Positions 1 to 9,961 of a stretch of DNA of 24,264 bases are shown in pieces. The notes under the pieces were generated by a model that was given only the letters and a program-made list of their open reading frames with translations, searched no databases and was not told where the DNA came from. The stretch's first letter is position 1, and every line of letters begins with the position of its first letter. The position numbers and the translations under genes are program-made. The stretch is from Priapulus caudatus (Eukaryota > Priapulida > Priapulimorpha > Priapulimorphida > Priapulidae), in the NCBI RefSeq assembly GCF_000485595.1, contig NW_014577129.1, positions 560,128 to 584,391 on the forward strand. Direction: 5' to 3'.

Positions 1-248
1 TTCGGTTGGGAATTAATTCTGATAAGTCTGAGAGACTTAGAATGATGAATGCCCTATGCGCCGTTAGTCGTTGATAGTAGTCAGATTGATACCGGGCTAA
101 ATGTCGGAATGGGTGAATGTTTACGCATTCAGTTGTTCTGGTCGTTCGAGCAGTTCCTGTCATTTAGGCAATTCGCATAACGATGAGCAATTTAGATTAT
201 TCAGTCGAACACTGTCGTCGGGTCCGACTGCAAAATTGGTGTGCTGTT
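1..248 (+). mobile_element. Left arm of a ~245-bp inverted repeat (MITE-like element bearing a GT/TA microsatellite)
   Basis: Positions 1-248 match the reverse complement of about 3571-3817 with scattered substitutions and small indels. Shared strings include cattcagttgttctggtcgt, gagcagttcctgtcatttag and gggtccgactgcaaa. The arm runs directly into a (GT)n-(TA)n-(GT)n block, as does its partner. The left end may continue beyond the window. No transposase frame is present. Confidence 0.85.
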
Positions 249-354
249 GGCTGTGGTGTGTGCGTGTGGTGTGATGTGTGTGTGTGTGTGTGTGTGTGAT
301 GTGTGTGTGTGTGTATATTATATATTAATATATATATTAGATAACATGTGGTGT

Positions 355-394
<40 letters not shown>

Positions 395-518
395 GTGTGT
401 GTGTGTGGTGTGTGTGTGTGCATGCGTGTGTGTGTGCGTGCGTGCATGTGTGCGTGCGTGCATGTGCGCGTGCGCGCGGTGTGGTGCGTGTGTGTGTGCG
501 CGTCTCTTTTCTCTCTTT

Positions 519-570
<52 letters not shown>

Positions 571-580
571 GCTCGCTAAA
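241..580. repeat. Compound (GT)n-(TA)n-(GT)n-(GTGC)n-(CT)n microsatellite
   Basis: Pure and interrupted GT runs flank a short AT segment at 315-341. They then grade into GTGC/GCGC and finally a CT run at 500-570. Low-complexity open frames on both strands here (CVCV, HTHT) are repeat translations. Confidence 0.95.
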
Positions 581-1362
581 CTCCATAACCGGCCTTCATA
601 AACCGTCCGCGTTAGTATTTCAAGCTCCGAATTTTTTTCCGCGTTACGCCTCGCTAACACGATTCATGTGAGTTCGCCCGTGATTTACAACACCATCACT
701 ACCTGTTGTACATGAGAATGTCGGGTCGCCACAGCTTGAACGGGACAGTCGCACGTTGTCGAGACCCCGTAGTCCGAGGCGTTCACACGAGAATTCGCCA
801 TCCGTTCCACTCCTGCGAAGAAATTAAAGACAGACACCCGCGTAAAACAAAACGTATTATTCCGTACACCGTCGCGATATGTTCATGTGGTTTTAATAAC
901 GAAGAGACACTGTACACTCGTATACTGTATAAATAAAGAATATCGACAAACAATTAGCAGATGATGTTACCCGGTGCGAATTGTATCGTCGATGTTTAGA
1001 ATTTCACAGCGACGTTTTTACTGAAGGCCATATCTCGCAGGTAACGAGGAATAACAGAGCGGGATTTGACTTTGTTGCTTAAATCTACACGCGTGTAATT
1101 CAAACCGTGTGAACACTTTCCCTACTAATTTAAATGAGCTTGTCCGGTCAGAGGGGTTAATTAGTGTAACATACGTACGTGTCCAGTGCGCTACAGCATA
1201 TTTATATATATGTAAATATTGTCATCGTCTATTACGACTCGCATCCGAGTACACTGTAGTCTTGTTACGTGATATTAATTTAGTAAGAAAAACTATAACC
1301 AGAGTATAAATGAGCCTATGCGACAAACAACAACTGCACAATAACGGACGGCGACGGCGCAA
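581..1362. other. Unique-looking non-coding stretch
   Basis: About 780 bp with no recognisable protein, RNA or strong repeat. Short open frames (76 and 66 codons) show no family resemblance. The segment is bounded by two dinucleotide arrays and lies between the inverted-repeat arms. Confidence 0.5.
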
Positions 1363-1461
1363 CACATGCACGCACGCGCGCACACACACGCACATACATG
1401 CACGCGCGCACGCATCATGGAACCATGCACGCAAACACGCACACATACATTCACACACACA

Positions 1462-1505
<44 letters not shown>

Positions 1506-1575
1506 CCACCACACACACACACACACACACACACACCACACAACATCACAACACACACACACAACACATGACACA

Positions 1576-1615
<40 letters not shown>

Positions 1616-1628
1616 CACACACCACGCA

Positions 1629-1678
<50 letters not shown>

Positions 1679-1705
1679 CAACACACGCACACGCACCATC
1701 AATTA
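1363..1705. repeat. (AC)n microsatellite, ~340 bp
   Basis: Long AC tracts broken by CACG, CATA and CAACA interruptions. The reading frames of 105-143 codons across it are HTHT/CVCV low-complexity translations. The array is preceded by a CACGCGCG-rich shoulder. Confidence 0.95.
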
Positions 1706-2029
1706 CACACCCAACAATATGAAAGCCATGTAATTAAATAGATGTCTACAAATAGCCACAAGTTTAAGCCACGGTCAAAACAGGGGATTTTTACGAGGTG
1801 CGTAGATCGTGTTGAATAGATGAGTTACATTCAGAGTGGTTTAGAGCAACGAGCTTACGGAGCTATGGACGCCGGGGCATCGCATGCCGCGATTCTCAGT
1901 AGTTAGCAAAGGAACTGAAAACTTCTAATTCGTTACACAGCCGAGATTAGATCAGCTCCAGAATATAGTCTTTGGATTGACGGTATCAATGTACGCTTAA
2001 GTCGAGTATGTGAAGACGACAGAGACACA

Positions 2030-2036
2030 CACATAT

Positions 2037-2088
<52 letters not shown>

Positions 2089-2130
2089 ATGCACACACAC
2101 ACACATACACCCCCCACCACACACACACAT
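2030..2130. repeat. (AC)n microsatellite
   Basis: AC dinucleotide run with a CACCCCCCACC interruption near 2107, ending in ACATATATAC. Confidence 0.95.
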
Positions 2131-2390
2131 ATATACACCAGCCATCATTCCCATCATGCGTGCGCCTCGAATGATTATCCGGCACCAGGGAGCGTTCGTG
2201 TGATTACGGCGGCGCGACGTCATTGGTTGGTTGTCATCGTGACGCAATAAACGCGCCGGTGACGCGTCGGCGTGGGACGCGAAGAGAAATGGACGAATTT
2301 GCGTCGATGGCAGAAGACGCCGCGTCTGAAATAGATCGTCTGTCGTCGTGATACGTCATAGACGTGCGGGCCGGCGTGTTACGTTACCGC
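2131..2390. other. CpG-rich segment without a gene
   Basis: Dense in CpG (for example gacgcgtcggcgtgggacgcg-type text around 2262-2282). No protein or RNA gene recognised. It leads into the GC-rich 48-bp minisatellite. Confidence 0.4.
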
Positions 2391-2393
2391 TAC

Positions 2394-2760
2394 CTGTCAT
2401 GGCGGCGGCGAGCACAGCCGGCTGTCTGTCACCCGCATGAGTCACGAGGCACCGCCGCCATGACAGTTATCCGTGCGGTAACATGCAGAGCTTTGTGCAC
2501 GCCGCCGCCATGACAGGTAGTGGTGCGGTAACGTGCCGAGCTGCGCGCGTCGCCCCCATGACAGGTAGTGGTGCGGTAACATGCTGAGCTGCGCGCGTCG
2601 CCCCCATGACAGGTAGTGGTGCTCTAACGTGCCGAGCTGCGCGCGTCGCCCCCATGACAGGTAGTGGTGCGGTAACATGCTGAGCTGCGCGCGCCGCCGC
2701 CACGACAGTCCCCGTGCGGTTTCATGGAGAGCTTTGCGCACGACTGCCATGACAGTTGGT
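2394..2760. repeat. 48-bp GC-rich minisatellite with an inverted leading unit
   Basis: The core (cgcccccatgacaggtagtg, then gtgcggtaac, rtgcygagctgcgcgc) recurs at 2551, 2599 and 2647, exactly 48 bp apart. More diverged units occur before and after, about six in all. The first block at 2391-2410 (tacctgtcatggcggcggcg) is the reverse complement of the core edge at about 2498-2517, giving a hairpin. Because 48 is a multiple of three, the minus strand is open through it with a 16-residue repeat, but nothing supports a gene. Confidence 0.9.
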
Positions 2761-2872
2761 GGGCATATGTTGTCATGAACCAAAGTATCCTCGTGACGTC
2801 AGTGGTTATCTATACACCATAGATAGTGTTTGGGATACCATAGATAGTATATAAGATAGCCGAGTCGGTTTA

Positions 2873-2931
2873 CAGTTAGTGTTAGGGTTCGGGTTGTGGT
2901 TAGGGTTAGGGTTAGTGTTAGGGTTTTTGCA
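2873..2931. repeat. Interstitial TTAGGG-like telomere repeat tract
   Basis: Consecutive GTTAGTGTTAGGGTT, GGTTAGGGTTAGGG and GTTAGTGTTAGGG segments form an imperfect telomere-type tract of about 58 bp between the two inverted arms. Confidence 0.85.
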
Positions 2932-3112
2932 TCATTCTTTGATATACGGAAAGTCTGATGCGGAAGTTGATATGCGTACTATCAAGAGCATATAATGAAG
3001 GAGAGCGTACAACGGTAAAATGCTGAAACCATGTTGCAGTATTCGTCGAATTAATAAACTTCCCCCGTTATAGCCCGTAGCAAACCTCTCCCGCGCCTAC
3101 ATGCCTCGGCGA

Positions 3113-3335
3113 ATGTGTGAGTGCGTGCGTGCGTGCGTGCGTGCGTGTGCGTGTGTGTGTACGTGTGTGTGTGGGGGGAGGGGGCGTGCGTGCGCGCGTA
3201 GTATGCGCGTATGTGCGTGCGGCGTGTGTACGTATGTACGTATGTGCGTACGTGGTACGTGTGCGAGCGCGCATGTGCTTGGTGCGCGTGTGTGAGTGTG
3301 TGTGTGGGTGTGGGTGTGGGTGTACGTGCTTGCTG
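3113..3335. repeat. GTGC/GT-rich degenerate microsatellite
   Basis: Runs of GTGCGTGC, GTGTGT and GTACGTAC with a G-rich interruption (tggggggagggggcg) near 3172-3186. No gene. Confidence 0.9.
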
Positions 3336-3379
3336 TGAGCGAGTGCGTATGTTTATATCTCGGTAATAAATTTTCAGTG

Positions 3380-3380
<1 letters not shown>

Positions 3381-3477
<97 letters not shown>

Positions 3478-3507
3478 TATATATATACTATATATATATA
3501 TACTATA

Positions 3508-3564
<57 letters not shown>

Positions 3565-3580
3565 CACACACACACAGCAC
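3381..3580. repeat. (AC)n-(TA)n-(AC)n compound microsatellite
   Basis: About 90 bp of pure AC, a TA/TACTA block at 3473-3510, then a second AC run. It sits on the inner side of the right inverted arm and mirrors the order seen at 265-400. Confidence 0.95.
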
Positions 3581-3817
3581 ACACAATTTGCAGTCGGACC
3601 CGACGAGTGTTCGACTTGAATAATCTAAATTGCTCAATCGATCGGAATTGCCTAAATGACAGGAACTGCTCGAACGACCAGAACAACTGAATGCGTAAAC
3701 ATTCACCCATGTCCGACATTTAGCCCGAGTAACATCTGACTACTATCAACGACTACGGCGCATAGGGCATTCACCATCTTCTAAGTCTCTCAGACTATCA
3801 CGAATTAATTCAACGAA
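3571..3817 (-). mobile_element. Right arm of the ~245-bp inverted repeat
   Basis: This is the reverse-complement copy of 1-248. On its inner side lies (AC)n-(TA)n-(AC)n at 3381-3580, mirroring the microsatellite order of the left arm. The outer end, near attaattcaacgaa, corresponds to the very start of the window. It is either the second terminal repeat of one ~3.8-kb element or a second insertion of the same short element in the opposite orientation. Confidence 0.85.
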
Positions 3818-3822
3818 AGTAG

Positions 3823-5188
3823 GCCTATTCGATTACGAAAAACAGCACGATTGCTTCAGTCGTATCCTCGCCTAAATATGCGTTCATTCTGTTCGCATAA
3901 TCTTCATTAAACGCATAATTTTGTTTTTAATTCTGTTCAGAATGACAGCTAAGTATATGCTCCCCGATATCTTATAATTGTTCGCGTTCCCCCGTGGTAT
4001 ATCGTCAATCATTTCTTGTCTATAACATCTCGACTGGAGCTCCGCGGGGAATCATCACTGTCAGCTGTGCTCACACTTACTATGTAATGAATCATCTCCC
4101 GTGGAGATGACTCAATCACCTGGCCCACGTCAACAGCGATTGGCTTCATTTTGATTTTCGTCGAATAAAATCGTGTTTTTTTTCGCGGCCTTACATTCAA
4201 TATTCGTAGATTTATCTCGTGTTTTCATAGTTTCAATGCGCAGTAACATCTTTACATCACAAGTATCACTTCACACCAATGCATCACATCAATTCATCAC
4301 AAGTATTTTCATGTTTCTAATAGAAATGTTTTTGCGTGTAGCCATTCTGCAAAACCGATTGTGACTCTTGGTGCATATACATGTCAATTGGGATATTCGT
4401 GCGCGTGTGTGCGCGTGTGTGCGTGTGTGCGTGCGGGGTATGGGCGTGAGTTCGTGGGTGGTAACGCTGTAATTCCAATGGATTGGAAACTTTCAGTAAA
4501 TACCCATGTCCCTGCCATCAACTTTCTAGTTATCGTGAGTCAATTAAATTTAATACAGGTATATATGAAATTGAGACATATATTTATGAGCGCAATTCAC
4601 GGACACTCGCAAAAAGTCTAATAGGCTCATCCTATCTACATCACAATCCGAGACACGATGAGCGTTGTTATATGTCGTCGCTTTACGCATGAACAACACG
4701 TGCTTGTAAGGGTAAGGGTATTTACTCCAAAATTATTCCATATGTGGTGCATCTGATCCGACACCTGAGGAAATGAAACTCCAACAACTACAAAATCGTT
4801 CCTGTGTGCCAGGTTCTACTACTGACTAGAATGTATTATTTCCTGCTTATAGACTTTGCCGATACCATCACCCATAGAAAAGAAAATTGTAGTGTCAAGA
4901 ATCAGATTTTTTATGCTATTTATGCAAATCAACAGATGCAATAACCACGTATACGGGAAGACAGAATTCATAATTACGTAATAATATGTAAAATGTATTT
5001 AATAAGTTTGCAGTTATTTGTAACGTTATTACTTCATTAAATCTGTTTCTGTTGCGAGTGAAAGTTGATAGCGCCTAATTTGTCGTCATTATAGGGAAAC
5101 CTAACCTGCCAAATGACGCACATGACATCGCGTCTACTTCAAAGAAATTCAATCCAGTTAATATGGATAGTATATTAACGTCTATGAC
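3823..5188. other. Non-coding stretch upstream of the first exon
   Basis: About 1.4 kb, moderately AT-rich, with no recognised gene. Small features are an 8-bp-stem palindrome tcatctcccgtggagatga at 4092-4110, a GTGCGTGT tract at 4399-4435 and a ggtaagggtaagggta motif near 4708. I searched it by eye for the nicotinic-receptor N-terminal exons expected upstream and did not find them. Confidence 0.5.
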
Positions 5189-5430
5189 GGCAGCTATGAT
5201 ATCGTGCATATCTGATGTAGCTGCGTATGTGATGTTATAACAGCTATGATGTCGCGCATATCTAAAGTAACTGCATCTAGCTATGCTGTCGCTACATATC
5301 CAATGTAACTGCACCTATAGCTATGTTGTCGCTACATATCTAAAGTAACTGCACCTAGCTATGCTGTCGCTGCATATCTAAAGTAACTGCACCTAGCTAT
5401 GCTGTCGTGCAGATTTGATGTAGCTACATC
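5189..5430. repeat. 38-bp minisatellite immediately upstream of the Cys-loop exon
   Basis: The unit agctatgctgtcgctrcata plus tctaaagtaactgcacct recurs with starts at 5279, 5319, 5357 and 5395 (spacings 40, 38, 38). More diverged units occur back to about 5190. It ends about 130 bp before the splice acceptor. Confidence 0.9.
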
Positions 5431-5563
5431 AGTTGCTCTCTAATGCCACCGCATTTTTTTTTTAGCCGCGAGTCCGCTGCAGCGCCTATAGCCGCACCTA
5501 TGACGTCACTAGCCGAAACACGTCGCTCAGTAATTATTTTTTGTCGCCTGTCCTTCGCCGCAG

Positions 5564-5820
5564 CGCCGACGAGCGATTCGACACGACGTTTCCGACGAAC
5601 ATCGTCGTGCTCAGCGACGGCAACTGCTCCTACATCCCGCCGGGCATCGTCAAGAGCACGTGCAAGATCGACATCACCTGGTTCCCGTTCGACGCGCAGA
5701 ACTGCACGATGAAGTTCGGCTCGTGGACGTACGACGGCAACCAGATCGACTTGCGGCTGCTGGACGAAAACGGCGCCGACCTGTCGGCCTACGTGCCCAA
5801 CGGCGAGTGGGATCTCATAG
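5564..5820 (+). CDS. Nicotinic acetylcholine receptor alpha-like subunit, Cys-loop / loop-B exon (internal exon)
   Basis: This exon encodes about 85 residues of the extracellular ligand-binding domain of a cys-loop, acetylcholine-gated cation channel subunit. It starts with ADERFDTTF, where the preceding Ser codon is completed by the first base. It contains the PPGI motif and the 15-residue Cys-loop [15 protein letters not shown] (two cysteines with 13 residues between). It then has [14 protein letters not shown], whose Trp is the loop-B aromatic-cage residue, and ends with VPNGEWDLI. The sequons NCS and NCT are possible N-glycosylation sites. The acceptor is CAG at 5561-5563 behind a T/C-rich tract. 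The donor is the consensus GTGAGT at 5821. The exon is 257 bp, begins after the second codon base and ends after the first (phase 1). Its GC is far higher than the flanks and most third positions are G or C. The sequence most resembles alpha7-like subunits, such as the insect alpha5-7 group. Upstream exons were not found in the window. Confidence 0.95.
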
Positions 5821-6206
5821 GTGAGTACTGCCGTGCGTACAGAGGGCGTATCGAGCGCGGTGAGGGTTGGGTGGGGTTGGGTGGGTTGGTGGGTCGGGTG
5901 GGTGGCGGTGCGGGTGGATGAGGGAGTGGCGGTCGCCCTTAGCATAATGTGTATACTATTATGTGGTCAATATAATCGTCTAGTATAGTCAATGCCTACG
6001 TGCCCAACGGCGAGTGGGATCTCATATGTGAGTATTGCCGTGCGTACAGGTTGGTCAGGCGCCATAGGGGAGGCCAAAGGGGAGGCCAAGGGGAGGTCAG
6101 AGGGAGAGGCCAAGGGGTGCGATCGGGGAAGAGGGGCGGTCGCCCCTTATAATAATGTGGATACTATTACATGGTCAGTGTAATCGCCTTGTAGTCAATG
6201 CCTACG
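5787..6206 (+). repeat. 207-bp tandem duplication of the Cys-loop exon 3' edge, donor and adjacent intron
   Basis: The string beginning gcctacg occurs at 5787, 5994 and 6200, spacings of 207 and 206 bp. Positions 5787-5842 and 5994-6049 agree at all but two of 56 sites. The distal part of the unit (gcggtcgccc, then the tactatta and agtcaatgcctacg motifs) is also repeated at about 5926-6000 and 6133-6206. The middle of each unit is a G-rich tract that differs strongly between copies. The third copy retains only the intronic part. Confidence 0.9.
5994..6027 (+). pseudogene. Vestigial duplicate of the last 34 bp of the Cys-loop exon, with donor
   Basis: This stretch repeats the codons for [11 protein letters not shown] and is followed by GTGAGT at 6028. 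The final exonic base is T instead of G, which weakens the donor. The unit length (207 bp) is a multiple of three, so the copy is in the same frame as the parent exon. However, an in-frame TGA at 5919-5921 lies between them, so extension of the parent exon to this second donor would truncate the protein. I see no acceptor dedicated to it. Confidence 0.8.
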
Positions 6207-6552
6207 CGCGCAGTGATACTTGTACTATGGTCAGGCCCAGTGGCGAGCTGTCCACGGTCAACTGCACAGAACACAAAGCCACGCGTGGCTTCGCACACAC
6301 AAACCCCACTGGCAAAATCAGTTAGCTACTGTGCTGTAGTCCTTAAACTACATCGCTATCTGATTCGTGCTAACCCTATTCATTCCAAAAGATGATGTCA
6401 ACTATTTTTGCCTAAGTCTAGAACTAACCCCTTGGAACTGGTCCCCTAGTACCGACCCACGCCTCATCTTCTATGTCAATCCCTGTCGTCGCGCGTAGGT
6501 CGGTCAACCGAAAACAATCCGTGCACAGTATGCTTACGTGGTGCGAACTGTA

Positions 6553-7028
6553 GCCGCGTTCACACGTAGCAAGAAATCCGGTATTTAGCGTTCACACGAC
6601 GAAATGCGTGTCCAAGAAATACGGTATCTAAACAGATCCGTATTCGATGTAAATACGCGCTTCCCAGACCCCAATAATTTGCCGTGCTTGAGAAATACCG
6701 GATCTCTGGACCGCGCATTTCCTCGTGTGAACGCTAAATACGGATTTCTGAAAAGCCGCGTATTTTATAGACTGTCCGCGCTCGGACAGTTCAGTGTAAC
6801 GCGAGTGGAACCGTCGAGCGCGACGCAGTCTACGTATTTTACGGGAGTTGGGGCGCATGCAGTGTTATTTCGCATTTTTCGCTTGATGTTTAAAGCAGCT
6901 CGCAGCTCGCAAATACGTATTTCTGAGGCCGCGAATCAGCGTGTGAACGCTCGGCCGGCGTATTGTCTCAGATTCGGTATTTCGCAAATACCGTATTTCA
7001 TAAATACGAGGTCTCGTGTGAACGAGGC
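6553..7028. mobile_element. 476-bp non-autonomous TIR element flanked by TA (Tc1/mariner-like target)
   Basis: The ends are gccgcgttcacacg and its near-perfect reverse complement cgtgtgaacgaggc, each flanked by TA (6551-6552 and 7029-7030) as expected of a TA target duplication. The interior is a nested fold-back: 6587-6608 and 6714-6735 are inverted copies (21 of 22 matching). The motif gtgtgaacg or its complement occurs about five times, among many aaatacgg / ccgtattt words. The long frames through it on both strands are repeat artefacts. No transposase is encoded. Confidence 0.85.
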
Positions 7029-7030
7029 TA

Positions 7031-8294
7031 TTGCAGACACCTGCGCATAATGCTATGAACATATCTATGCTATATTACTATACTAGTATTATTACGATTA
7101 TCATAATAGTGATACGATTATCCTATGTGTAGGGGGGAATAAACCGGTGGGGTACGGAATCAGAATATCTCAACGAGTTTCATTTAAAATGTTTTAATGT
7201 ATCACCGTCATTATCGCGTTCTAATGCTATTCATCACGGCCTTATGCCCCATCGGGGGACCAAGAGGATAAGAAGAGGAATGTTATTCATGCTCGCCGCT
7301 AGCGGTTATAAAGACCGCCATCAGTGCTTGCAGTCCTAGCACTCGATCGCTCTTCGCCATACTTTATAAATATACTTAAAAAGCGTACTTGATTAGCATT
7401 GACGGCTATATTCGGTTCAATATCATCAGCGTATTTATGTCATCAGACTCTTCGCATGAAGGTATTAAGCTTATTCTATCTTATCCGTTATCAGACGCAT
7501 TTCACGCGAGATAATTCAATAGGTGGGACGCCGACAAGCACACAGGCGGATTAGGATGGATTAGATAGCGCTCTAAGAGGAATAGATGACGCTGCAGTAC
7601 TGTTACTGTTAGGTCACAGCTGCTGCGCACGCGTTGATGAGCTGTGATCGAGATAGGAAGTGACGCTGACACGAGTGTGTTGAGCGTGCGTACACCTTAA
7701 CACACCGAAGGCAGAGCTCTGGCAGCAAATGAATTCCCGGTGCGTGTCGCGCGAAATGCGATTATTTTTCCCCAGCGTATACACTCGAGAAGAACACTCG
7801 GAAGTGAACGCGGAGCAGAGATGCCTCGTGCGACTGATCGTGAACTCACGTCTGCTTACCTCTTCACTTTTACCCGCTCGGCACCAGGTGACGCAAGCGG
7901 TGCGTCTCAGGGAAGGAAGGCAGGCCACGCAAACCGGCGCGCGCGCGGAAAGTGAAGCGGGTGGCCGAAGCGGGTGGCAAATAACCGTAATCCTATCTGA
8001 CATTTAATGCGCAGTACGATGTTCGTGTCATTAGACGCGCTCGCGAACCAGCTGATGTGGGCACTATGTATAGATCGAGGTCCCATCGGACACCGCGCTC
8101 GCATGCAAGCTCTCTGCGTTGCCACGTCACCGCGTCCTTTTAACCATTTCATTACAAGGCAATGTAATGATACAATGCTGATTTTAGTCGAAAAAAGTGC
8201 CTTCGTTTGTATGAGTGCGCGTGGCGCCCCGATGTATTTGACCATTGTATTAGAGCCCTTTCAGTAGTATCACCAGCACCACTGACACAAAAAG

Positions 8295-8296
<2 letters not shown>
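7031..8296. other. Non-coding intronic stretch
   Basis: About 1.27 kb of mixed composition. There is a short direct repeat gaagcgggtggc near 7956 and 7968, and a poly-G step (taggggggaat) at 7131. Overlapping open frames of 60-130 codons on both strands at 7614-8267 show no domain, bias or family resemblance. Confidence 0.5.

Positions 8297-8353
<57 letters not shown>
8297..8353. repeat. (AT)n microsatellite
   Basis: An uninterrupted AT dinucleotide run of 57 bp. Confidence 0.98.
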
Positions 8354-8355
<2 letters not shown>

Positions 8356-8516
8356 CACGTGCATGGCGCACTCTCGCGCTCGGTCGCTCTCTCTCGTGCT
8401 CTCTCGTTCTCACGTTCTCTAATTCCCATTCTCGATTTTTTCCACCTCTCTATATCTCTTTCTACTCCTCGCTATCTCTTTCTAACTATCATAGCTCTAC
8501 CTTATATCTTCTTCAT

Positions 8517-8561
8517 CTGTTTCACTGTCTGTCTGCATGTCTATCGGTCGGTCTGTCTGTA

Positions 8562-8596
<35 letters not shown>

Positions 8597-8792
8597 ATGT
8601 CTGTCTGTTTGTTTGTCAGTCTGTCTGTCCGTCCGTCCGTCTGTCCGTCCGTCCGTCCGTCCGTCCGTCCGTACATCTGTCCTTCCGTCTATCTGTCCTT
8701 CCGTCCATCTGTCCTTCCGTTGGTCTGTCTCTCTGCCTGTCTATCGGTCTGTTTGTCTATCTATCTATCTATTTATTTATCTATCTATATAT

Positions 8793-8874
<82 letters not shown>

Positions 8875-8911
8875 GTCTGTCTGTCTGGCTGGCTGGCTGG
8901 CTGTTTGACTG
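8517..8911. repeat. Tetranucleotide array in blocks: (GTCT)n, (GTCC)n, (TCTA)n, (GGCT)n
   Basis: A 4-bp register is kept over about 395 bp while the variant changes in blocks. GTCT/GTAT occurs to about 8640, GTCC/GTTC to about 8720, a mixed zone follows, then TCTA (with TTTA) to 8872, then GTCT and GGCT to 8902. It is preceded by a CT-rich shoulder at 8375-8500. Open frames of 118-198 codons are its translation. Confidence 0.95.
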
Positions 8912-9540
8912 TCTGGCTGTCGCGTTTTTCTACTTGTTCGTATTCACCGATTTGACATTAGCAATATAGCCTACCATGCATGCGGGCACACAAACATGCG
9001 CGGAAACCAATCAAAAGGTTTTTACCGTAACACACATCCGTTGCTAGCGGGAACAGTTTGCACACACGCACGCACTCACTAACGCTCCTACGCACGCACG
9101 CACGCACACACAGCGACGAACCATGTGCAGACGGATCCGCATTCATCTCACGAGGGTGAACGTGAACGGTAAAGCCTCTCCCTGTACAGTAGGCTGCTGA
9201 GCTCGACACTAATCACTGAGCAGCGCGTGGAGTTAACCGGATCCGCTTGATAGATGGCGGTTTCCAGAAATATCGGGATAGCTATATCTCTTCATCTTCG
9301 TCCGCAGGAAGGCGAGGAAGCCAGTAGGGATCACAGCGACGCTGCTGTATTTACGGAATTGATGCGTCGCTCGCCGGACGGCGAGAGGTGCTAGCAAATA
9401 TATACTGTGCGTCCCGTGTTAGGTCCGTCGTGTGATCTACGACTAGGGTTTAGATTTCATTGACAGGCGTGTGTGCGCGGGGCGGCTGCTTAAAAATAAA
9501 ACGCCATTTGACGTGATAATACTAGTAGATGTGCTGGCGC
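8912..9540. other. Non-coding intronic stretch
   Basis: No recognisable gene. There is a CACGCACG-rich patch at 9060-9112. Confidence 0.5.
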
Positions 9541-9751
9541 TTGTCGTTTGTTATTGCGGTTGTCATTGTCACCGTCGTCATCGTCGTCGCCGTCGTCGTT
9601 GCTGATGTTGTTTTTGTTGTTGTTAATTTGTTGTTGTTATTGTTATTGTTATTGTTATTGTTATTGTTATTGTTATTGTTATTGTTATTGTTATTGTTAT
9701 TGTTACGATTTGTTATCGTTATCGTTATCGTTATCGTTTCGTGTTGCGTCG

Positions 9752-9783
<32 letters not shown>

Positions 9784-9901
9784 GTCGTTGTTTCGTTGTC
9801 GTTGTCTGTTTCGTGTGGTCGTTGGTCTTGTTCGTTGGTCGTTGTCGTTGTCGTTGTCTGTTTCGGTATTTGTCGTTGTCGTTGTCGTGTGTGCCGTGCG
9901 T

Positions 9902-9961
<60 letters not shown>

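Noticed and set aside
197-671. Open frames of 80-130 codons on both strands (HTHT, CVCV, SLSL)
   Set aside because: They are translations of GT and CT microsatellites. No non-repetitive domain is present.
1222-1741. Overlapping frames up to 143 codons
   Set aside because: They arise from the (AC)n array, open on both strands at once.
2442-2783. 113-codon minus-strand frame with a 16-residue repeat
   Set aside because: It is explained by a 48-bp minisatellite, whose length is a multiple of three. No promoter, splice or family evidence.
5189-5430. Regular repeats considered as a CRISPR array
   Set aside because: The units are head-to-tail 38-bp minisatellite copies without unique spacers, in eukaryotic DNA.
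6604-7050. 148-codon plus-strand frame
   Set aside because: It lies within and just past the TA-flanked TIR element and is built from its internal inverted words.
8359-8969. 198-codon frame rich in SVCL/SIYL
   Set aside because: It is a translation of the tetranucleotide array.
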